DNA of 64,000 bases from Methylobacterium organophilum (GCF_022179465.1 NZ_BPQV01000004.1:310001-374000); one strand, 5' to 3'; numbered from the stretch's first letter, positions 43,524 through 55,976 are shown. The notes: generated from the sequence alone by a model not told the origin. Numbers and translations: made by a program.

Positions 43524-45032
43524 ATGACCCTGACCTTCCGCCGCCGCGCCCTCGCCTCCGTCGCCGCGGCCGCCCTCGTCGCGGGCGGTGCCGCCGGCGT
43601 CGGCTTCGTCGATGCGGGCCATCCGGCCTTCGCCCAGGCCCTGCCCAAGACCCCGATCGAGACCCCCGACCATCCCCCGGGCTCCTTCGCCGGCATCGTC
43701 AACAAGGTGAAGCCCGGCGTCGTCTCGGTGAAGGTGAAGCTCGACGACAGCGCGGATGCGGACGACGAGGACGGCTCCGGCGGCCAGAACCTGCAGCAGG
43801 TGCCCCCGCAGCTGCGCGAGTTCTTCAAGCGCTTCGGCCAGAACGGCGGCCCGGGCATGCCGCAGCAGCGCCGCGGCCAGCGCGGGGCGGTGGGCTCCGG
43901 CTTCATCATCTCGGCGGACGGCTACGTCGTCACCAACAACCACGTCGTCGACCATTCCAAGACCGTGCAGGTCACCCTGGACGACAACCGGACCCTCGAC
44001 GCGAAGGTTATCGGCAAGGACGCCAAGACCGACATCGCCCTCCTGAAGATCAACGAGGCCGGCAGCTATCCCTACGTGCAGTTCGGCAAGGCCGCGCCGC
44101 AGGTCGGCGACTGGGTGGTGGCGATCGGCAACCCGTTCGGCCTCGGCGGCACGGTGACGGCGGGCATCGTCTCGGCCCGCGGCCGCGACATCGGCGCCGG
44201 CCCCTACGACGACTTCCTGCAGATCGACGCGCCGATCAACAAGGGCAATTCCGGCGGCCCGACCTTCAACGTCAACGGCGAGGTCGTGGGCGTGAACACG
44301 GCGATCGCCTCGCCCTCCGGCGGCAGCGTCGGCCTCGCCTTCGCCATCCCCGCCGAGACCGTGCAGGCGGTGGTCGACCAGCTGCGCACGGACGGCAAGG
44401 TGGTGCGCGGCTATCTCGGCGTGCAGATCCAGCCCGTGACCAAGGACATCGCCGACGGACTCGGCCTCGACAAGGCCAAGGGCGCCCTCGTCGACCACGC
44501 CGAGGACGGCACGCCCGCCGCCAAGGCGGGCCTGAAATCCGGCGACGTGATCGAGGCGGTCGACGGCACCCCGATCAACGACGCCAAGGAGCTCTCGCGC
44601 AAGATCGCCGGCCTGAAGCCGGGCACCGCGGTGAAGCTCGCCTATCTGCGCAACGGCAAGAGCGACACCGCGACCGTCGAGCTCGGCGCCCTGCCCACCG
44701 ACGGCAAGGCGGCGACCAGCGGCGGCGGCTCCTCCTCGAACGGCCAGCCGCGCCTCGGCCTCAGCCTGGCCCCGGCCGGCGATGTCGGCCTCGGCGACCA
44801 GGGCGTGGCGGTGATGGAGGTCGATCCCGACGGTCCGGCCGCGGCCAAGGGCATCGAGCAGGGCGACGTGATCCTGGACGTCGCCGGCACCGCCGTCACG
44901 AAGCCCTCCGAGGTCGCCGCCCAGATCCGCGCCGCGGAATCGAACGGGCGCAAGGCGGTTCTGATGCGCGTGAAGAGCCAGAAAGGTCAGACCCGCTTCG
45001 TCGCGGTCGCCCTCAACGCCAAGAACGGCTGA
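43524..45032 (+). CDS. degP: DegP/HtrA-type periplasmic serine protease
   Basis: A Do-family protease-chaperone of 502 residues. The signal peptide is cut near AFA-Q. The catalytic triad is His140 (VTNNHVV), Asp170 (KTDIALLK) and Ser243 (NKGNSGGP). A Gln/Gly/Arg-rich LA-loop-like insert lies at 85-120. PDZ1 (about 290-385) begins RGYLGVQIQPV. PDZ2 (about 400-495) follows a Ser/Gly linker and begins RLGLSLAP. It degrades misfolded envelope proteins. A terminator follows. Confidence 0.95.
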   Translation: MTLTFRRRALASVAAAALVAGGAAGVGFVDAGHPAFAQALPKTPIETPDHPPGSFAGIVNKVKPGVVSVKVKLDDSADADDEDGSGGQNLQQVPPQLREFFKRFGQNGGPGMPQQRRGQRGAVGSGFIISADGYVVTNNHVVDHSKTVQVTLDDNRTLDAKVIGKDAKTDIALLKINEAGSYPYVQFGKAAPQVGDWVVAIGNPFGLGGTVTAGIVSARGRDIGAGPYDDFLQIDAPINKGNSGGPTFNVNGEVVGVNTAIASPSGGSVGLAFAIPAETVQAVVDQLRTDGKVVRGYLGVQIQPVTKDIADGLGLDKAKGALVDHAEDGTPAAKAGLKSGDVIEAVDGTPINDAKELSRKIAGLKPGTAVKLAYLRNGKSDTATVELGALPTDGKAATSGGGSSSNGQPRLGLSLAPAGDVGLGDQGVAVMEVDPDGPAAAKGIEQGDVILDVAGTAVTKPSEVAAQIRAAESNGRKAVLMRVKSQKGQTRFVAVALNAKNG

Positions 45033-45395
45033 CGACCGGCGGCCGACCGGCCGCCCCTCCCGGCGCGGGATGCATTCCGTCCCGCGCCGATCTTCCGCTC
45101 TCCCCTCCGACTTGCGCGCCGGCTCCCCCGAGCCGGCGCGTTTTCGTTGGGTCGGTGCGATCGCTCCGGGAAAGCCGGTTCCGACGCGAACCTCAAGTTA
45201 TGCCATTAAAAGTAGAAATACTGACAATCAATCAACTTGAGAGATGTATGAAAATTTTGCGTTAATTCGCATCACAGGTCAGACTCAACAGATCTTGTCT
45301 GGACATCGATTCCGTTTGGCAGGCAAAGCTGCCGCCAGGGGCGGCCTGCCGCCGACATGCAAACAAGCCTGCCTGCTGAACGAAGAATTTGAGAC
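45033..45395. other. Intergenic region with terminator, AT-rich patch and leader hairpin
   Basis: 363 bases. In order: an inverted repeat CGGCGCGGGA/TCCCGCGCCG (45061-45089), the degP terminator, an AT-rich stretch (about 45195-45265) likely to hold the next promoter, and nested hairpins at 45318-45350. No gene is supported. Confidence 0.6.
45115..45145 (+). terminator. Rho-independent terminator after degP
   Basis: CGCGCCGGCTC-CCCC-GAGCCGGCGCG, a perfect 11 bp stem, is followed by TTTTCG. Confidence 0.9.
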
Positions 45396-45695
45396 ATGCG
45401 CAGAATCAAGCTTGTCATCAATGGCCTGTTTGCAGAAGTCCAGCAGCTGAAGATGCTTCTGGAGGCCAGCCCGTCGGGCGCGAAGGGCTACACGATCGGG
45501 GACGTGCGGGCCGCCATCAAGATCATCGACAAGCTCGACAAGCTCCCGGAGGAGGGCGGCCGGCTGGCCCTCGAGGAAGCCGAATGGTCGTGGCTGTGCA
45601 AACGCATCGCCGAGCAGGAATGGGCCGTGGCCCGTCCGGAGATCATCGCCCTGGTGGACAAGATCGAAGGCGCGCCGTCGGTCGAGGCGGTATAA
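45396..45695 (+). CDS. Small cytosolic protein, unknown function
   Basis: A 99-residue protein: RRIKLVINGLFAEVQQLKML, then GYTIGDVRAAIKIIDKLDKL and EEAEWSWLCKRIAEQEWAVA. It is largely helical with a normal composition. No family is recognised. Its GC content matches the surroundings, unlike the AT-rich leader before it. Confidence 0.65.
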   Translation: MRRIKLVINGLFAEVQQLKMLLEASPSGAKGYTIGDVRAAIKIIDKLDKLPEEGGRLALEEAEWSWLCKRIAEQEWAVARPEIIALVDKIEGAPSVEAV

Positions 45696-45806
45696 GCTCC
45701 CCCGCTCCCCGGGCGGAACGACGGCCCGTCGCCGCCCCGCGTGCGCCGGGATCCGGCCAGGCCGCGCGCGGTTGACGCCAGGAGGGAGCGCAGCCGCGAG
45801 AGCAGC

Positions 45807-46676
45807 ATGACCGCACAACCCATCACCGCACAGGCCTCCGGCACCTTCGCCATCGGCGGCGACCTGACCGTCCATCGCCTCGGCTTCGGCGCCATGCGCA
45901 TCACCGGCCCCGGCATCTGGGGCGAGCCTCCGGACCGGGAGAAGGCGAAGGCGGCGCTCGCAGCGGTGCCGGGCCTCGGCATCGACCTGATCGACACCGC
46001 CGACAGCTACGGCCCCTTCGTCAGCGAGGACCTGATCCGGGAGGTGCTCCACCCCTATCCCGGCCTCGTCATCGCCACGAAGGGCGGCCTGACCCGGCAC
46101 GGGCCGGATATCTGGCGGCCGGTGGGCAACCCCGATTACCTGCGCCAATGCGTGCTGATGAGCCTGCGGCGGCTCAAGCTCGAGCGGATCGACCTCTGGC
46201 AGCTCCACCGCATCGGCCCGGACTGCCCGCTGGAGGTGCAGTTCGAGGCCATCGCCGCGATGCGCGAGGAAGGGCTGATCCGGCATGTGGGCTTGAGCGA
46301 GGTCTCGGTCGCCGAGATCGAGGCGGCCCAAAACTTCTTCCCCGTGGCCACGGTGCAGAACCGCTACAACCTCGTGGACCGGGCCAGCGAGGACGTGCTC
46401 GATTTCTGCGAGCGCCAGAACATCGGCTTCATCCCCTGGGCGCCCCTCGACAAGGGCACCCTGACCAAGGGCTCGGCGCTTTCCGGCATCGCCGCGCGGC
46501 ACGGGGTGGGGGAGGGTGCCGTCGCCCTCGCCTGGCTCCTGAAGCGCTCCCCCGTGATCCTGCCGATTCCCGGCACCGGCGACCCGGTCCATCTCGCTGA
46601 GAACGTGGCGGGGGCCGGTATCGCGCTGAGCGACGGGGATTTCGCCGCCCTCGATGCGCAGGGCCGGAGTGGCTGA
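45807..46676 (+). CDS. Aldo/keto reductase
   Basis: A 289-residue NADPH-dependent AKR. The catalytic tetrad is visible: DTADSYG (Asp, Tyr), VIATKGG (Lys) and LWQLHRIG (His). [16 protein letters not shown] and [10 protein letters not shown] line the active site, and [17 protein letters not shown] near the end binds cofactor. Substrate unknown. The ATG is the first in frame with homology. Confidence 0.92.
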   Translation: MTAQPITAQASGTFAIGGDLTVHRLGFGAMRITGPGIWGEPPDREKAKAALAAVPGLGIDLIDTADSYGPFVSEDLIREVLHPYPGLVIATKGGLTRHGPDIWRPVGNPDYLRQCVLMSLRRLKLERIDLWQLHRIGPDCPLEVQFEAIAAMREEGLIRHVGLSEVSVAEIEAAQNFFPVATVQNRYNLVDRASEDVLDFCERQNIGFIPWAPLDKGTLTKGSALSGIAARHGVGEGAVALAWLLKRSPVILPIPGTGDPVHLAENVAGAGIALSDGDFAALDAQGRSG

Positions 46677-46729
46677 CCGGCGGCACGCCCGTGGCGGCCC
46701 GGGACGGCCGCGCTAGATCACGGACCGTC

Positions 46730-47218
46730 ATGCTGCGCGCCGCCACCCTCCTCCTCTGCCTCGCTGCGGGCCCCGCCGCCGCACAATCCTGCGACGCGCT
46801 CACCGCGCGCACGATCCGCGTGACCGGGGCGTCGCTCGCCGGGCGCACGGGATCGCTCGCGATGTTCCGCGCGGCGGATGCCCAGCGCATGAGCCTCGAT
46901 TGCCGCGCGCCGCGCCGAATCCTGCTCTGGACGCCGGCCCGGGAGCCGGCCCGGGCCTTCTTCATCCTGGTCGGGCTCTCCGCCAAGGCGCTGGCGGGGG
47001 CGGATGCCCGGCGCGCGGAGGAGATCGCCCTGCGCCTGCATCAGGACGCGCTCCTCACGGGCCTGCCCCAGCGCGCCGCCGCGGGGCGCGCCCTGATCCA
47101 GTGCGAGCCGGGCGACCGCTTCGATGGCGTCAGCGCAGGCAGCCTGTGCCGCCTCGTCCCGGCGCAGGGAAGCGTGCTGCGCCGCTACGGCTTCCGCAGG
47201 GGTGCCCTTCCGGGCTAA
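46730..47218 (+). CDS. Secreted protein, unknown function
   Basis: A 162-residue exported protein. The signal peptide ([19 protein letters not shown]) is followed by a small domain with four cysteines (SCDALT, LDCRAP, IQCEPG, SLCRLV), which could form two disulfides. No family recognised. It ends 10 bases before kdsA. Confidence 0.65.
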   Translation: MLRAATLLLCLAAGPAAAQSCDALTARTIRVTGASLAGRTGSLAMFRAADAQRMSLDCRAPRRILLWTPAREPARAFFILVGLSAKALAGADARRAEEIALRLHQDALLTGLPQRAAAGRALIQCEPGDRFDGVSAGSLCRLVPAQGSVLRRYGFRRGALPG

Positions 47219-47228
47219 AGCGGCGCCC

Positions 47229-48095
47229 ATGTCCGAGACCGCCCGCACCACCGGCGCCACCGTCCAGGTCGGCCCCGTCGCCTTCGCCAACCACTTGCCC
47301 CTGGCCCTGATCGCCGGGCCCTGCCAGCTCGAGAGCCGCGACCACGCCCTCGAAGTGGCGGAGGCGCTCAAGGCCGTCACCGAGGCGCTCGGGATCGGGC
47401 TCGTCTTCAAGTCGTCCTTCGACAAGGCGAATCGCACCTCCGGCAGCGCCGCCCGCGGCATCGGCCTGACGGGCGCGCTGCCGATCTTCGCCGAGATCCG
47501 CGAGCGCTTCGGCCTGCCCGTGCTCACCGATGTGCATGCCGCCGAGCAATGCGCCCCGGTGGCGGAGGCCGTGGACGTGCTGCAGATCCCGGCCTTCCTC
47601 TGCCGCCAGACCGACCTGCTCGTCGCCGCCGCCGCCACGGGCCGGGCGGTGAACGTGAAGAAGGGGCAGTTCCTCGCCCCCTGGGACATGGCCCATGTCG
47701 CGGCCAAGGTGACGGCGGCCGGCAACCCGAACGTGATCGTCACCGAGCGCGGCGCCTCCTTCGGCTACAACACCCTCGTCTCCGACATGCGGAGCCTGCC
47801 GATCATGGCGCAGGTGACGAACGGCGCGCCGGTGGTGTTCGACGCGACCCATTCCGTGCAGCAGCCGGGCGGTCAGGGGGCGAGCTCCGGCGGCCAGCGG
47901 GAATTCGTGGCCGTCCTCGCCCGGGCGGCGGTGGCGGTCGGCGTCGCGGGCGTGTTCATCGAGACGCATCCCGATCCCGACCAGGCGCCCTCCGACGGGC
48001 CGAACATGGTCGCGCTCCGGGACATGCCGGGGCTTCTGGCCGAGCTCCAGGCCTTCGATCGCCTCGCCAAGGCCCGCCGGGCGGAACCAGCTTGA
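47229..48095 (+). CDS. kdsA: 3-deoxy-8-phosphooctulonate synthase
   Basis: It condenses arabinose 5-phosphate with phosphoenolpyruvate to make Kdo 8-phosphate for lipid A-core. The 288 residues include [96 protein letters not shown] and [17 protein letters not shown], which cover both substrate sites. kdsA close to eno is usual in alphaproteobacteria. Confidence 0.97.
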   Translation: MSETARTTGATVQVGPVAFANHLPLALIAGPCQLESRDHALEVAEALKAVTEALGIGLVFKSSFDKANRTSGSAARGIGLTGALPIFAEIRERFGLPVLTDVHAAEQCAPVAEAVDVLQIPAFLCRQTDLLVAAAATGRAVNVKKGQFLAPWDMAHVAAKVTAAGNPNVIVTERGASFGYNTLVSDMRSLPIMAQVTNGAPVVFDATHSVQQPGGQGASSGGQREFVAVLARAAVAVGVAGVFIETHPDPDQAPSDGPNMVALRDMPGLLAELQAFDRLAKARRAEPA

Positions 48096-48143
48096 GCGGG
48101 ACGGCGTTGGTTTCCTAACGATTTCCAGAATCGAAAGGACGCC

Positions 48144-48434
48144 ATGCGCAAGATCGCCCTCCTCACCGCCGCTGCCCTGACGGCGAGTTCCCTCGCTGTC
48201 ACAACGGCCGATGCCCGCCCCCGGGGCCACGGTTACGGCTACGGCCACCATCATGGCGGCTACGCCTATCGCGGCGGCCGGCGTGGCATCGGGACGGGGG
48301 CCGCGGTCGGACTCGGCATCGCGGGTCTCGCGGCCGGCGCCATCGCCGCCGGCGCGGCGCGCGACGCCTATTACCGCGACCGCTACTATGGCGGCCCCGG
48401 CCCGGGCTACGGCTACTACGATTACGGCTACTGA
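48144..48434 (+). CDS. Gly/Tyr/His-rich exported protein
   Basis: A 96-residue protein with signal peptide (KIALLTAAALTASSLAVTTADA), a Gly/His/Tyr-rich stretch (RGHGYGYGHHHGGYAYRGG), a hydrophobic Gly/Ala helix (VGLGIAGLAAGAIAAGAA) and a Tyr/Gly tail. Such proteins are common in this order and lack a known function. AAAGGA precedes the ATG; a terminator follows. Confidence 0.75.
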   Translation: MRKIALLTAAALTASSLAVTTADARPRGHGYGYGHHHGGYAYRGGRRGIGTGAAVGLGIAGLAAGAIAAGAARDAYYRDRYYGGPGPGYGYYDYGY

Positions 48435-48456
48435 GCCGATCGACGATCAGAACGAG

Positions 48457-48486
48457 AAAGCGGCCGGGAGACCGGCCGCTTTTTCT
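48457..48486. terminator. Bidirectional terminator
   Basis: AAAGCGGCCGG-GAGA-CCGGCCGCTTT, 11 bp, is followed by TTTC. It serves both the Gly/Tyr-rich gene and the converging queF. Confidence 0.92.
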
Positions 48487-48492
48487 TTGCCG

Positions 48493-48954
48493 TCAGCGCC
48501 CGCGATAGGGGGCGACGCCCTGATCGGGCAGCCAGACGGATTTCGGCGGCTCGCCGGTCTGCCAGAACACGTCGATCGGGATGCCGCCGCGCGGGTACCA
48601 GTAGCCGCCGATGCGCAGCCAGCGCGGCGCCAGCAGCGCGGTCAAGGTCCGGCCGATGCCCACGGTGCAATCCTCGTGAAAGGCGCCGTGGTTGCGGAAC
48701 GAGCCGAGATAGAGCTTCAGCGACTTCGATTCGACGAGCCAGTCCCCCGGCACGTAGTCGATCACCAGGGTCGCGAAATCCGGCTGGCCCGTCACCGGGC
48801 AGAGCGAGGTGAATTCGGGCGCCGTGAAGCGGGCGAGATAGTCCGTGTCCGGATGGGGATTGGGGACGCGGTCGAGACGCGCCTCCTCCGGCGAGGCGGG
48901 GAGGGGAGTCGGGCTGCCGAGCTGAAGGTCGCGGCCGGAAAGATCTGTGGTCAT
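48493..48954 (-). CDS. queF: NADPH-dependent 7-cyano-7-deazaguanine reductase
   Basis: It reduces preQ0 to preQ1 in queuosine synthesis. It is the short, single-domain type of 153 residues. The active site is Cys52 ([12 protein letters not shown]) with Asp59. [20 protein letters not shown] is the preQ0/NADPH motif, and DVFWQTGE is near the C-terminus. Other queuosine genes are not adjacent. Confidence 0.96.
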   Translation of the reverse strand: MTTDLSGRDLQLGSPTPLPASPEEARLDRVPNPHPDTDYLARFTAPEFTSLCPVTGQPDFATLVIDYVPGDWLVESKSLKLYLGSFRNHGAFHEDCTVGIGRTLTALLAPRWLRIGGYWYPRGGIPIDVFWQTGEPPKSVWLPDQGVAPYRGR

Positions 48955-49160
48955 GCCACCGCTATAGCGCGCGCGACTCCCCGCTGGCATCTCCCATGCG
49001 GAAAGGCGGCTGCGCGGCGGGCACAGACCGGAGAACGCCTCTAACCGCTTCCCCTGGACTGGTCGACCGTATTCGGGGGCCCAGGCGCTCCGGAACCCGT
49101 TCTGCCCGCTTGCCCGGGGCCGTGCGTTGGCGGATAAGCCGCCGAGGTAACGGATGATAA

Positions 49161-50989
<1,829 letters not shown>

Positions 50990-51035
50990 GGGCGCCGGCA
51001 ACCCTTTCTTCACCCTGTTGCGCGATGAAGGCGGC

Positions 51036-51347
51036 ATGGTCATCCGCCGCCGCGTCCGCGCCATCGTCGTTCCCGCCGTCCTCTGGACGGTGTCGGCGCT
51101 CGTCTGCGGCTACTTCGTGCAGCAGGCCGAGAGCGGCAATCGCGGCCTCACCGCGAAGCGCGCCCTCAAGATCGAGGCCTACGGCCTGACCCGGGAGCTC
51201 AACGCCGCCAAGGCCGAGCGGGCGACCTGGGAACACCGGGTCTCCCTACTGCGCAGCGAGCAGATCGACCGCGACCTTCTGGAGGAGCGGGCGCGGGTGG
51301 TGCTCGGCCGCGTCCACGCCAACGACGTGGTCATCATCGATCCCTGA
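51036..51347 (+). CDS. ftsB: FtsB/DivIC septum formation initiator
   Basis: A 103-residue bitopic division protein: one TM helix (AIVVPAVLWTVSALVCGYFV) and a coiled coil (LKIEAYGLTRELNAAKAERA). The terminal segment LLEERARVVLGRVHANDVVI is typical of alphaproteobacterial FtsB. It belongs to the FtsQLB complex. Its place between eno and pdhA is conserved in the class. Confidence 0.9.
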   Translation: MVIRRRVRAIVVPAVLWTVSALVCGYFVQQAESGNRGLTAKRALKIEAYGLTRELNAAKAERATWEHRVSLLRSEQIDRDLLEERARVVLGRVHANDVVIIDP

Positions 51348-51542
51348 TCACTCCGACCGTCCGATACGGAAAATCGAGCCGGCACAGAAGGATGAGCCGC
51401 GCGCAAAAGCCGCGCCGACCCTGAGCCGCGACCGAAAAAGCGTGGCGGTGACAGGGTGCTCGGGCTGTCAGCCCGCCCCTCGATTTCCGGAGGACCCTGT
51501 CCTAGAACCCCGAGGAACAGGTCAACGCCCGGGAGGTCGCCG

Positions 51543-52589
51543 ATGGATGCTGGCAACGAAGCGGGCAAACCCGCGCCCGGAAAGGATGCGGCCCACAAGC
51601 CCGCCCCCAACATTCCGCAATTCACCAGGGACGAGGATCTCCACGCCTACCGGGAGATGCTCCTGATCCGGCGCTTCGAGGAGAAGGCCGGCCAGCTCTA
51701 TGGCATGGGCCTGATCGGCGGCTTCTGTCACTTGTACATTGGTCAGGAGGCGGTGGTCGTCGGCGTGCAGATGGCCGGCGAGGACGGTGACCAGAATATC
51801 ACCGGCTACCGCGACCACGGCCACATGCTGGCCTGCGGCATGGACGCCAAGGGCGTGATGGCCGAGCTGACCGGGCGCCGGGGCGGCTATTCCCGCGGCA
51901 AGGGCGGCTCGATGCACATGTTCAGCCGCGAGAAGCAGTTCTTCGGCGGCCACGGCATTGTCGGTGCGCAGGTCGCGCTCGGCACCGGCCTCGCCTTCGC
52001 CGACGCCTATCTCAAGAATGGCAAGGTCAGCTTCACCTATATGGGCGACGGCGCAGCCAACCAGGGCCAAGTCTACGAGAGCTTCAACATGGCAGCCCTG
52101 TGGAAGCTGCCGGTGGTCTACATCATCGAGAACAACCGCTACGCCATGGGCACCTCGGTGGCCCGCGCCTCGGCGCAGACGGATTTCTCCAAGCGCGGCC
52201 TCTCTTTCGGCATCCCGGGCGAGCAGGTCGACGGCATGGATGTCCGCACGGTCCGCGAGGCGGCCGCCCGCGCGATCGCGCATGCCCGCTCCGGCCAGGG
52301 CCCCTACATCCTGGAGATGCAGACCTACCGCTATCGCGGCCACTCGATGTCCGACCCGGCCAAGTATCGGTCGAAGGACGAGGTCTCCAAGATGCGCGAG
52401 GAGCACGACCCGATCGAGATGGTGCGCAAGCGCTTGGTCGAAGCGCATGGCGTGCCGGAGGCGGAGCTGAAGGAGACCGACGCCAAGGTGCGGGAGATCG
52501 TCAACGAGGCCGCCGATTTCGCAACCCACGATCCCGAGCCCGACGTGTCCGAGCTCTGGACCGACATTCTCCTGGAAGCCCGCGCCTGA
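51543..52589 (+). CDS. pdhA: Pyruvate dehydrogenase E1 alpha
   Basis: The thiamine-diphosphate-dependent decarboxylating subunit, 348 residues. The TPP motif is GDGAANQGQVYESFNMAAL ... IIENN. YRDHGHMLACGMD and YSRGKGGSMHMF line the active site. TYRYRGHSMSDPAKYRSKDE is the phosphorylation-loop equivalent. The N-terminus is Lys/Pro-rich. GGGAGG precedes the ATG. First gene of the PDH operon. Confidence 0.97.
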   Translation: MDAGNEAGKPAPGKDAAHKPAPNIPQFTRDEDLHAYREMLLIRRFEEKAGQLYGMGLIGGFCHLYIGQEAVVVGVQMAGEDGDQNITGYRDHGHMLACGMDAKGVMAELTGRRGGYSRGKGGSMHMFSREKQFFGGHGIVGAQVALGTGLAFADAYLKNGKVSFTYMGDGAANQGQVYESFNMAALWKLPVVYIIENNRYAMGTSVARASAQTDFSKRGLSFGIPGEQVDGMDVRTVREAAARAIAHARSGQGPYILEMQTYRYRGHSMSDPAKYRSKDEVSKMREEHDPIEMVRKRLVEAHGVPEAELKETDAKVREIVNEAADFATHDPEPDVSELWTDILLEARA

Positions 52590-52714
52590 GGCGTGTGAAG
52601 CGCCTTCTCCCGGGAAGGCCATCCTCCCGAGCGGCACGGGGCGCGGTGGGAGCCGGCAAGCGGCTCCCCTTCGCCCGAGTGCCGACGCAACCGGATCGAT
52701 AGAGCAGCGCGACC

Positions 52715-54160
52715 ATGGCGACCGACATCCTGATGCCCGCCCTCTCTCCGACCATGGAGGAAGGCAAGCTCGCCAAGTGGCTCAAGAAGGAGGGCGATCC
52801 GATCAAGTCGGGCGACGTGCTCGCCGAGATCGAGACCGACAAGGCCACCATGGAGGTCGAGGCGATCGACGAGGGCGTGCTTGCCAAGATCCTGGTGCCG
52901 GACGGGACCGAGAACGTCGCCGTCAACACGCCGATCGCGATCATCGCAGCCGAGGGTGAGGACGTCTCCGCCGCGGCCGCAGGCGGCGGCAAACCCAACG
53001 GCAAGGATGCCGGCGGGCCGCCCGCCCCGACGCCGCAGATGCAGGCCGAGGGCATGGCGGAGAAGGCTTCGGCCACCGCCAAGTCCGGCGACGACGCCCC
53101 CAAGGCACCGGCCGCGCCCGCCGTCATCAGCAACAAGGCCGCCGAGCCGGTGATGGCGGAATATCCCGCCGATACGCCCATGGAGACCCAGACCGTCCGC
53201 GAGGCCCTGCGCGACGCCATGGCCGAGGAGATGCGCAAGGACGAGGCCGTCTTCGTGATGGGCGAGGAGGTCGCCGAGTACCAGGGCGCCTACAAGATCA
53301 CGCAGGGCCTGCTGCAGGAATTCGGGGCGCGCCGGGTGGTCGACACCCCGATCACCGAGCACGGCTTCGCCGGCATCGGCGTCGGCGCGGCCTTCATGGG
53401 CCTGAAGCCCATCGTCGAGTTCATGACCTTCAACTTCGCCATGCAGGCGATCGACCACATCATCAACTCGGCGGCCAAGACCCTCTACATGTCCGGCGGC
53501 CAGCTCGGCTGCCCGATCGTGTTCCGCGGGCCCAACGGCGCCGCCGCCCGCGTCGGCGCCCAGCACAGCCACGACTATGCCGCCTGGTACTCGAACGTGC
53601 CCGGCCTCAAGGTGATCGCCCCCTACACGGCGGCCGACGCCAAGGGTCTGCTCAAGGCGGCGATCCGCGATCCCAACCCGGTGATCTTCCTCGAGAACGA
53701 GATCCTCTACGGCCAGTCCTTCCCGGTGCCGAAGCTCGACGACTTCGTGCTGCCGATCGGCAAGGCCAAGGTGCACCGGCCGGGCAAGGACGTGACCCTC
53801 GTCTCCTTCTCCATCGGCATGACCTACGCCCTCAAGGCCGCGCAGGCGCTCGCCGAGCAGGGCATCGAGGCGGAGGTGATCGACCTGCGCACGATCCGTC
53901 CGATGGACACCGACACGGTGGTGGAATCGGTCAAGAAGACGGGCCGCTGCGTCACCGTGGAGGAGGGCTTCCCGCAATCCGGCGTCGGCGCCGAGATCGT
54001 CGCCCGCCTCATGGTCGATGCCTTCGACTTCCTCGACGCTCCCGTGCTGCGGGTGACCGGCAAGGACGTGCCGATGCCCTACGCCGCCAATCTCGAGAAG
54101 CTGGCGCTGCCGAGCGTGGCCGAGGTCGTCGAGGCGGCCAAGGCCGTCTGCTACAAGTGA
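52715..54160 (+). CDS. pdhB: Pyruvate dehydrogenase E1 beta with N-terminal lipoyl domain
   Basis: 481 residues. A lipoyl domain (1-80, lipoyl Lys43 in [11 protein letters not shown]) is joined by an Ala/Pro/Lys linker to the E1 beta transketolase-like domain (from about 155). That domain has [38 protein letters not shown] and [18 protein letters not shown]. The lipoyl fusion is characteristic of alphaproteobacteria. The lipoyl coding sequence is nearly the same as that of pdhC. Confidence 0.97.
   Translation: MATDILMPALSPTMEEGKLAKWLKKEGDPIKSGDVLAEIETDKATMEVEAIDEGVLAKILVPDGTENVAVNTPIAIIAAEGEDVSAAAAGGGKPNGKDAGGPPAPTPQMQAEGMAEKASATAKSGDDAPKAPAAPAVISNKAAEPVMAEYPADTPMETQTVREALRDAMAEEMRKDEAVFVMGEEVAEYQGAYKITQGLLQEFGARRVVDTPITEHGFAGIGVGAAFMGLKPIVEFMTFNFAMQAIDHIINSAAKTLYMSGGQLGCPIVFRGPNGAAARVGAQHSHDYAAWYSNVPGLKVIAPYTAADAKGLLKAAIRDPNPVIFLENEILYGQSFPVPKLDDFVLPIGKAKVHRPGKDVTLVSFSIGMTYALKAAQALAEQGIEAEVIDLRTIRPMDTDTVVESVKKTGRCVTVEEGFPQSGVGAEIVARLMVDAFDFLDAPVLRVTGKDVPMPYAANLEKLALPSVAEVVEAAKAVCYK
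52811..52864 (+). repeat. 54-base exact repeat, pdhB copy
   Basis: Identical to 54616-54669 in pdhC; it covers the lipoyl-lysine region. The flanks are also very similar. Confidence 0.9.
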
Positions 54161-54182
54161 CGCGCCGCCGCGGGGTCGCGCC

Positions 54183-54467
54183 ATGACGGGCAAGTTTGAG
54201 GAGCTCGACATCCCGCCCGATGCCCTGGAGCAGGGCGGGATCGAGATCGTGCGCGCCTCCATCGTCGACGGGGCCGTGAGCGTGGCGCTCCGGCGTGCCT
54301 TCGACGATCCGGCGACCTGGGGGCGGCTGCTCAGCGACCTCGCCCGCCAGGCCGCCCGCGCCTACGCCGTCGAGACGGAGATGTCGGAGGAGGAGGCGTT
54401 CGAGCGCATCCGCGCCGGGATCGAGGCCGAGTTCCTCGGCGGGAGCGGCACGAACACCTTCAATTGA
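54183..54467 (+). CDS. DUF5076 protein
   Basis: A 94-residue protein: [20 protein letters not shown], then [21 protein letters not shown] and [17 protein letters not shown]. It sits in the PDH operon between E1 beta and E2, where DUF5076 genes occur in related genomes. It may aid or regulate the complex; function unknown. Confidence 0.85.
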   Translation: MTGKFEELDIPPDALEQGGIEIVRASIVDGAVSVALRRAFDDPATWGRLLSDLARQAARAYAVETEMSEEEAFERIRAGIEAEFLGGSGTNTFN

Positions 54468-54519
54468 TCTCTCAAGAACCCCTTCCAACCCTCTTAGGCC
54501 GCTCGGGATTTTTGAAGCC

Positions 54520-55947
54520 ATGCCGATCAACGTCCTGATGCCCGCCCTCTCGCCGACCATGGAGAAGGGTAACCTCGCCAAGTGGCTCAAGAAGGAAGGC
54601 GACGCCATCAAGTCCGGCGACGTGCTCGCCGAGATCGAGACCGACAAGGCCACCATGGAGGTCGAGGCGGTCGACGAGGGCGTGCTCGCCAAGATCCTGG
54701 TGCCCGAGGGCACGGCGGACGTGCCGGTCAACGACCTGATCGCGCTGATCGCCGAGGAGGGCGAGGACCCGAAAAGCATCCAAGCCCCGAAGGGAGGCGC
54801 CGAGGCCCCGGCCGCCAAGGCCGAGCCCGCCAAGACCGCGACCGAGCCCGCCAGCGCGGCGGACACCAATGCCGCGCCGGACGGGGCCCACGCTTCCTAT
54901 GCTCGCGTCGACACCGCGCCGGAGGGCGCCAAGCCCGCGGGCGGCACCGCCCCCTCGGCAACTGGCGGCCGCGTCTTCGCCTCGCCGCTCGCCCGCCGCA
55001 TCGCCAAGCAGGAAGGCATCGACCTCTCCGCGCTGAAGGGCTCCGGCCCGCATGGCCGCGTGATCCAGCGCGACGTGCAGGACGCGCTGGCCAACGGCAC
55101 CGGCAAGGCCCCGGCCCCGCAGGCCGCGGGCGAGGCACAGACAACCGCCACGGAGGCCCTAAAAGCAGCCCCCGCTCCGAAACCCGCGGCCGCCACGCCG
55201 GCCGGGCTCTCGCTCGATCAGGTCAAGGGCTTCTTCGCCAAGGACGCCTACGAGGAGGTGCCCCTCGACGGCATGCGCAAGACCATCGCCAAGCGCCTCA
55301 CCGAGGCGATGCAGGTGGCCCCGCACTTCTACCTCACCGTCGATTGCGAGCTCGACGCGCTGATGACGCTGCGCGAGACGCTGAACGCCTCCGCGGGCAA
55401 GGACAAGGACGGCAAGCCGCTGTTCAAGCTCTCGGTCAACGACTTCGTCATCAAGGCGATGGGCCTGGCGCTCACCCGCGTGCCGGCGGCCAATGCCGTC
55501 TGGGCCGAGGACCGCATCCTTCGCTTCAAGCATGCCGAGGTCGGCGTCGCGGTGGCGATCGACGGTGGCCTGTTCACCCCCGTCATCCGCCGCGCCGACG
55601 AGAAGACGCTTTCCAGCATCTCCAACGAGATGAAGGACTTCGCCGCCCGCGCCCGGGCCAAGAAGCTGAAGCCCGAGGAGTATCAGGGCGGCGTCACCTC
55701 GGTGTCGAACCTCGGCATGTTCGGCATCAAGCACTTCACCGCGGTGATCAACCCGCCCCAGTCGACGATCCTGGCGGTCGGCGCCGGCGAGAAGCGCGTC
55801 GTGGTCAAGGACGGCGCCCCCGCGGTCATTCAGGCCATGACCTGCACCCTCTCCTGCGACCACCGCGTCCTCGACGGGGCGCTCGGCGCCGAGCTGATCG
55901 CGGCGTTCAAGAGCCTGATCGAGAACCCGATGGGGATGCTGGTCTAA
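54520..55947 (+). CDS. pdhC: Pyruvate dehydrogenase E2 (dihydrolipoamide acetyltransferase)
   Basis: 475 residues. An N-terminal lipoyl domain (lipoyl Lys43) is followed by an Ala/Pro/Lys linker. The E1/E3-binding domain (about 150-185) is [20 protein letters not shown], then [12 protein letters not shown]. The catalytic domain has the active-site motif [11 protein letters not shown] near the end. It forms the core of the complex. Confidence 0.97.
   Translation: MPINVLMPALSPTMEKGNLAKWLKKEGDAIKSGDVLAEIETDKATMEVEAVDEGVLAKILVPEGTADVPVNDLIALIAEEGEDPKSIQAPKGGAEAPAAKAEPAKTATEPASAADTNAAPDGAHASYARVDTAPEGAKPAGGTAPSATGGRVFASPLARRIAKQEGIDLSALKGSGPHGRVIQRDVQDALANGTGKAPAPQAAGEAQTTATEALKAAPAPKPAAATPAGLSLDQVKGFFAKDAYEEVPLDGMRKTIAKRLTEAMQVAPHFYLTVDCELDALMTLRETLNASAGKDKDGKPLFKLSVNDFVIKAMGLALTRVPAANAVWAEDRILRFKHAEVGVAVAIDGGLFTPVIRRADEKTLSSISNEMKDFAARARAKKLKPEEYQGGVTSVSNLGMFGIKHFTAVINPPQSTILAVGAGEKRVVVKDGAPAVIQAMTCTLSCDHRVLDGALGAELIAAFKSLIENPMGMLV
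54616..54669 (+). repeat. 54-base exact repeat, pdhC copy
   Basis: Identical to 52811-52864 in pdhB, around the lipoylated lysine. Confidence 0.9.
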
Positions 55948-55976
55948 GCGTGGCGACCGAGAGCCCGGAGAGCTGA

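Noticed and set aside
45244-45450. 68-codon ORF starting in the AT-rich patch
   Set aside because: Overlaps the better 99-residue gene, has no ribosome site and poor composition.
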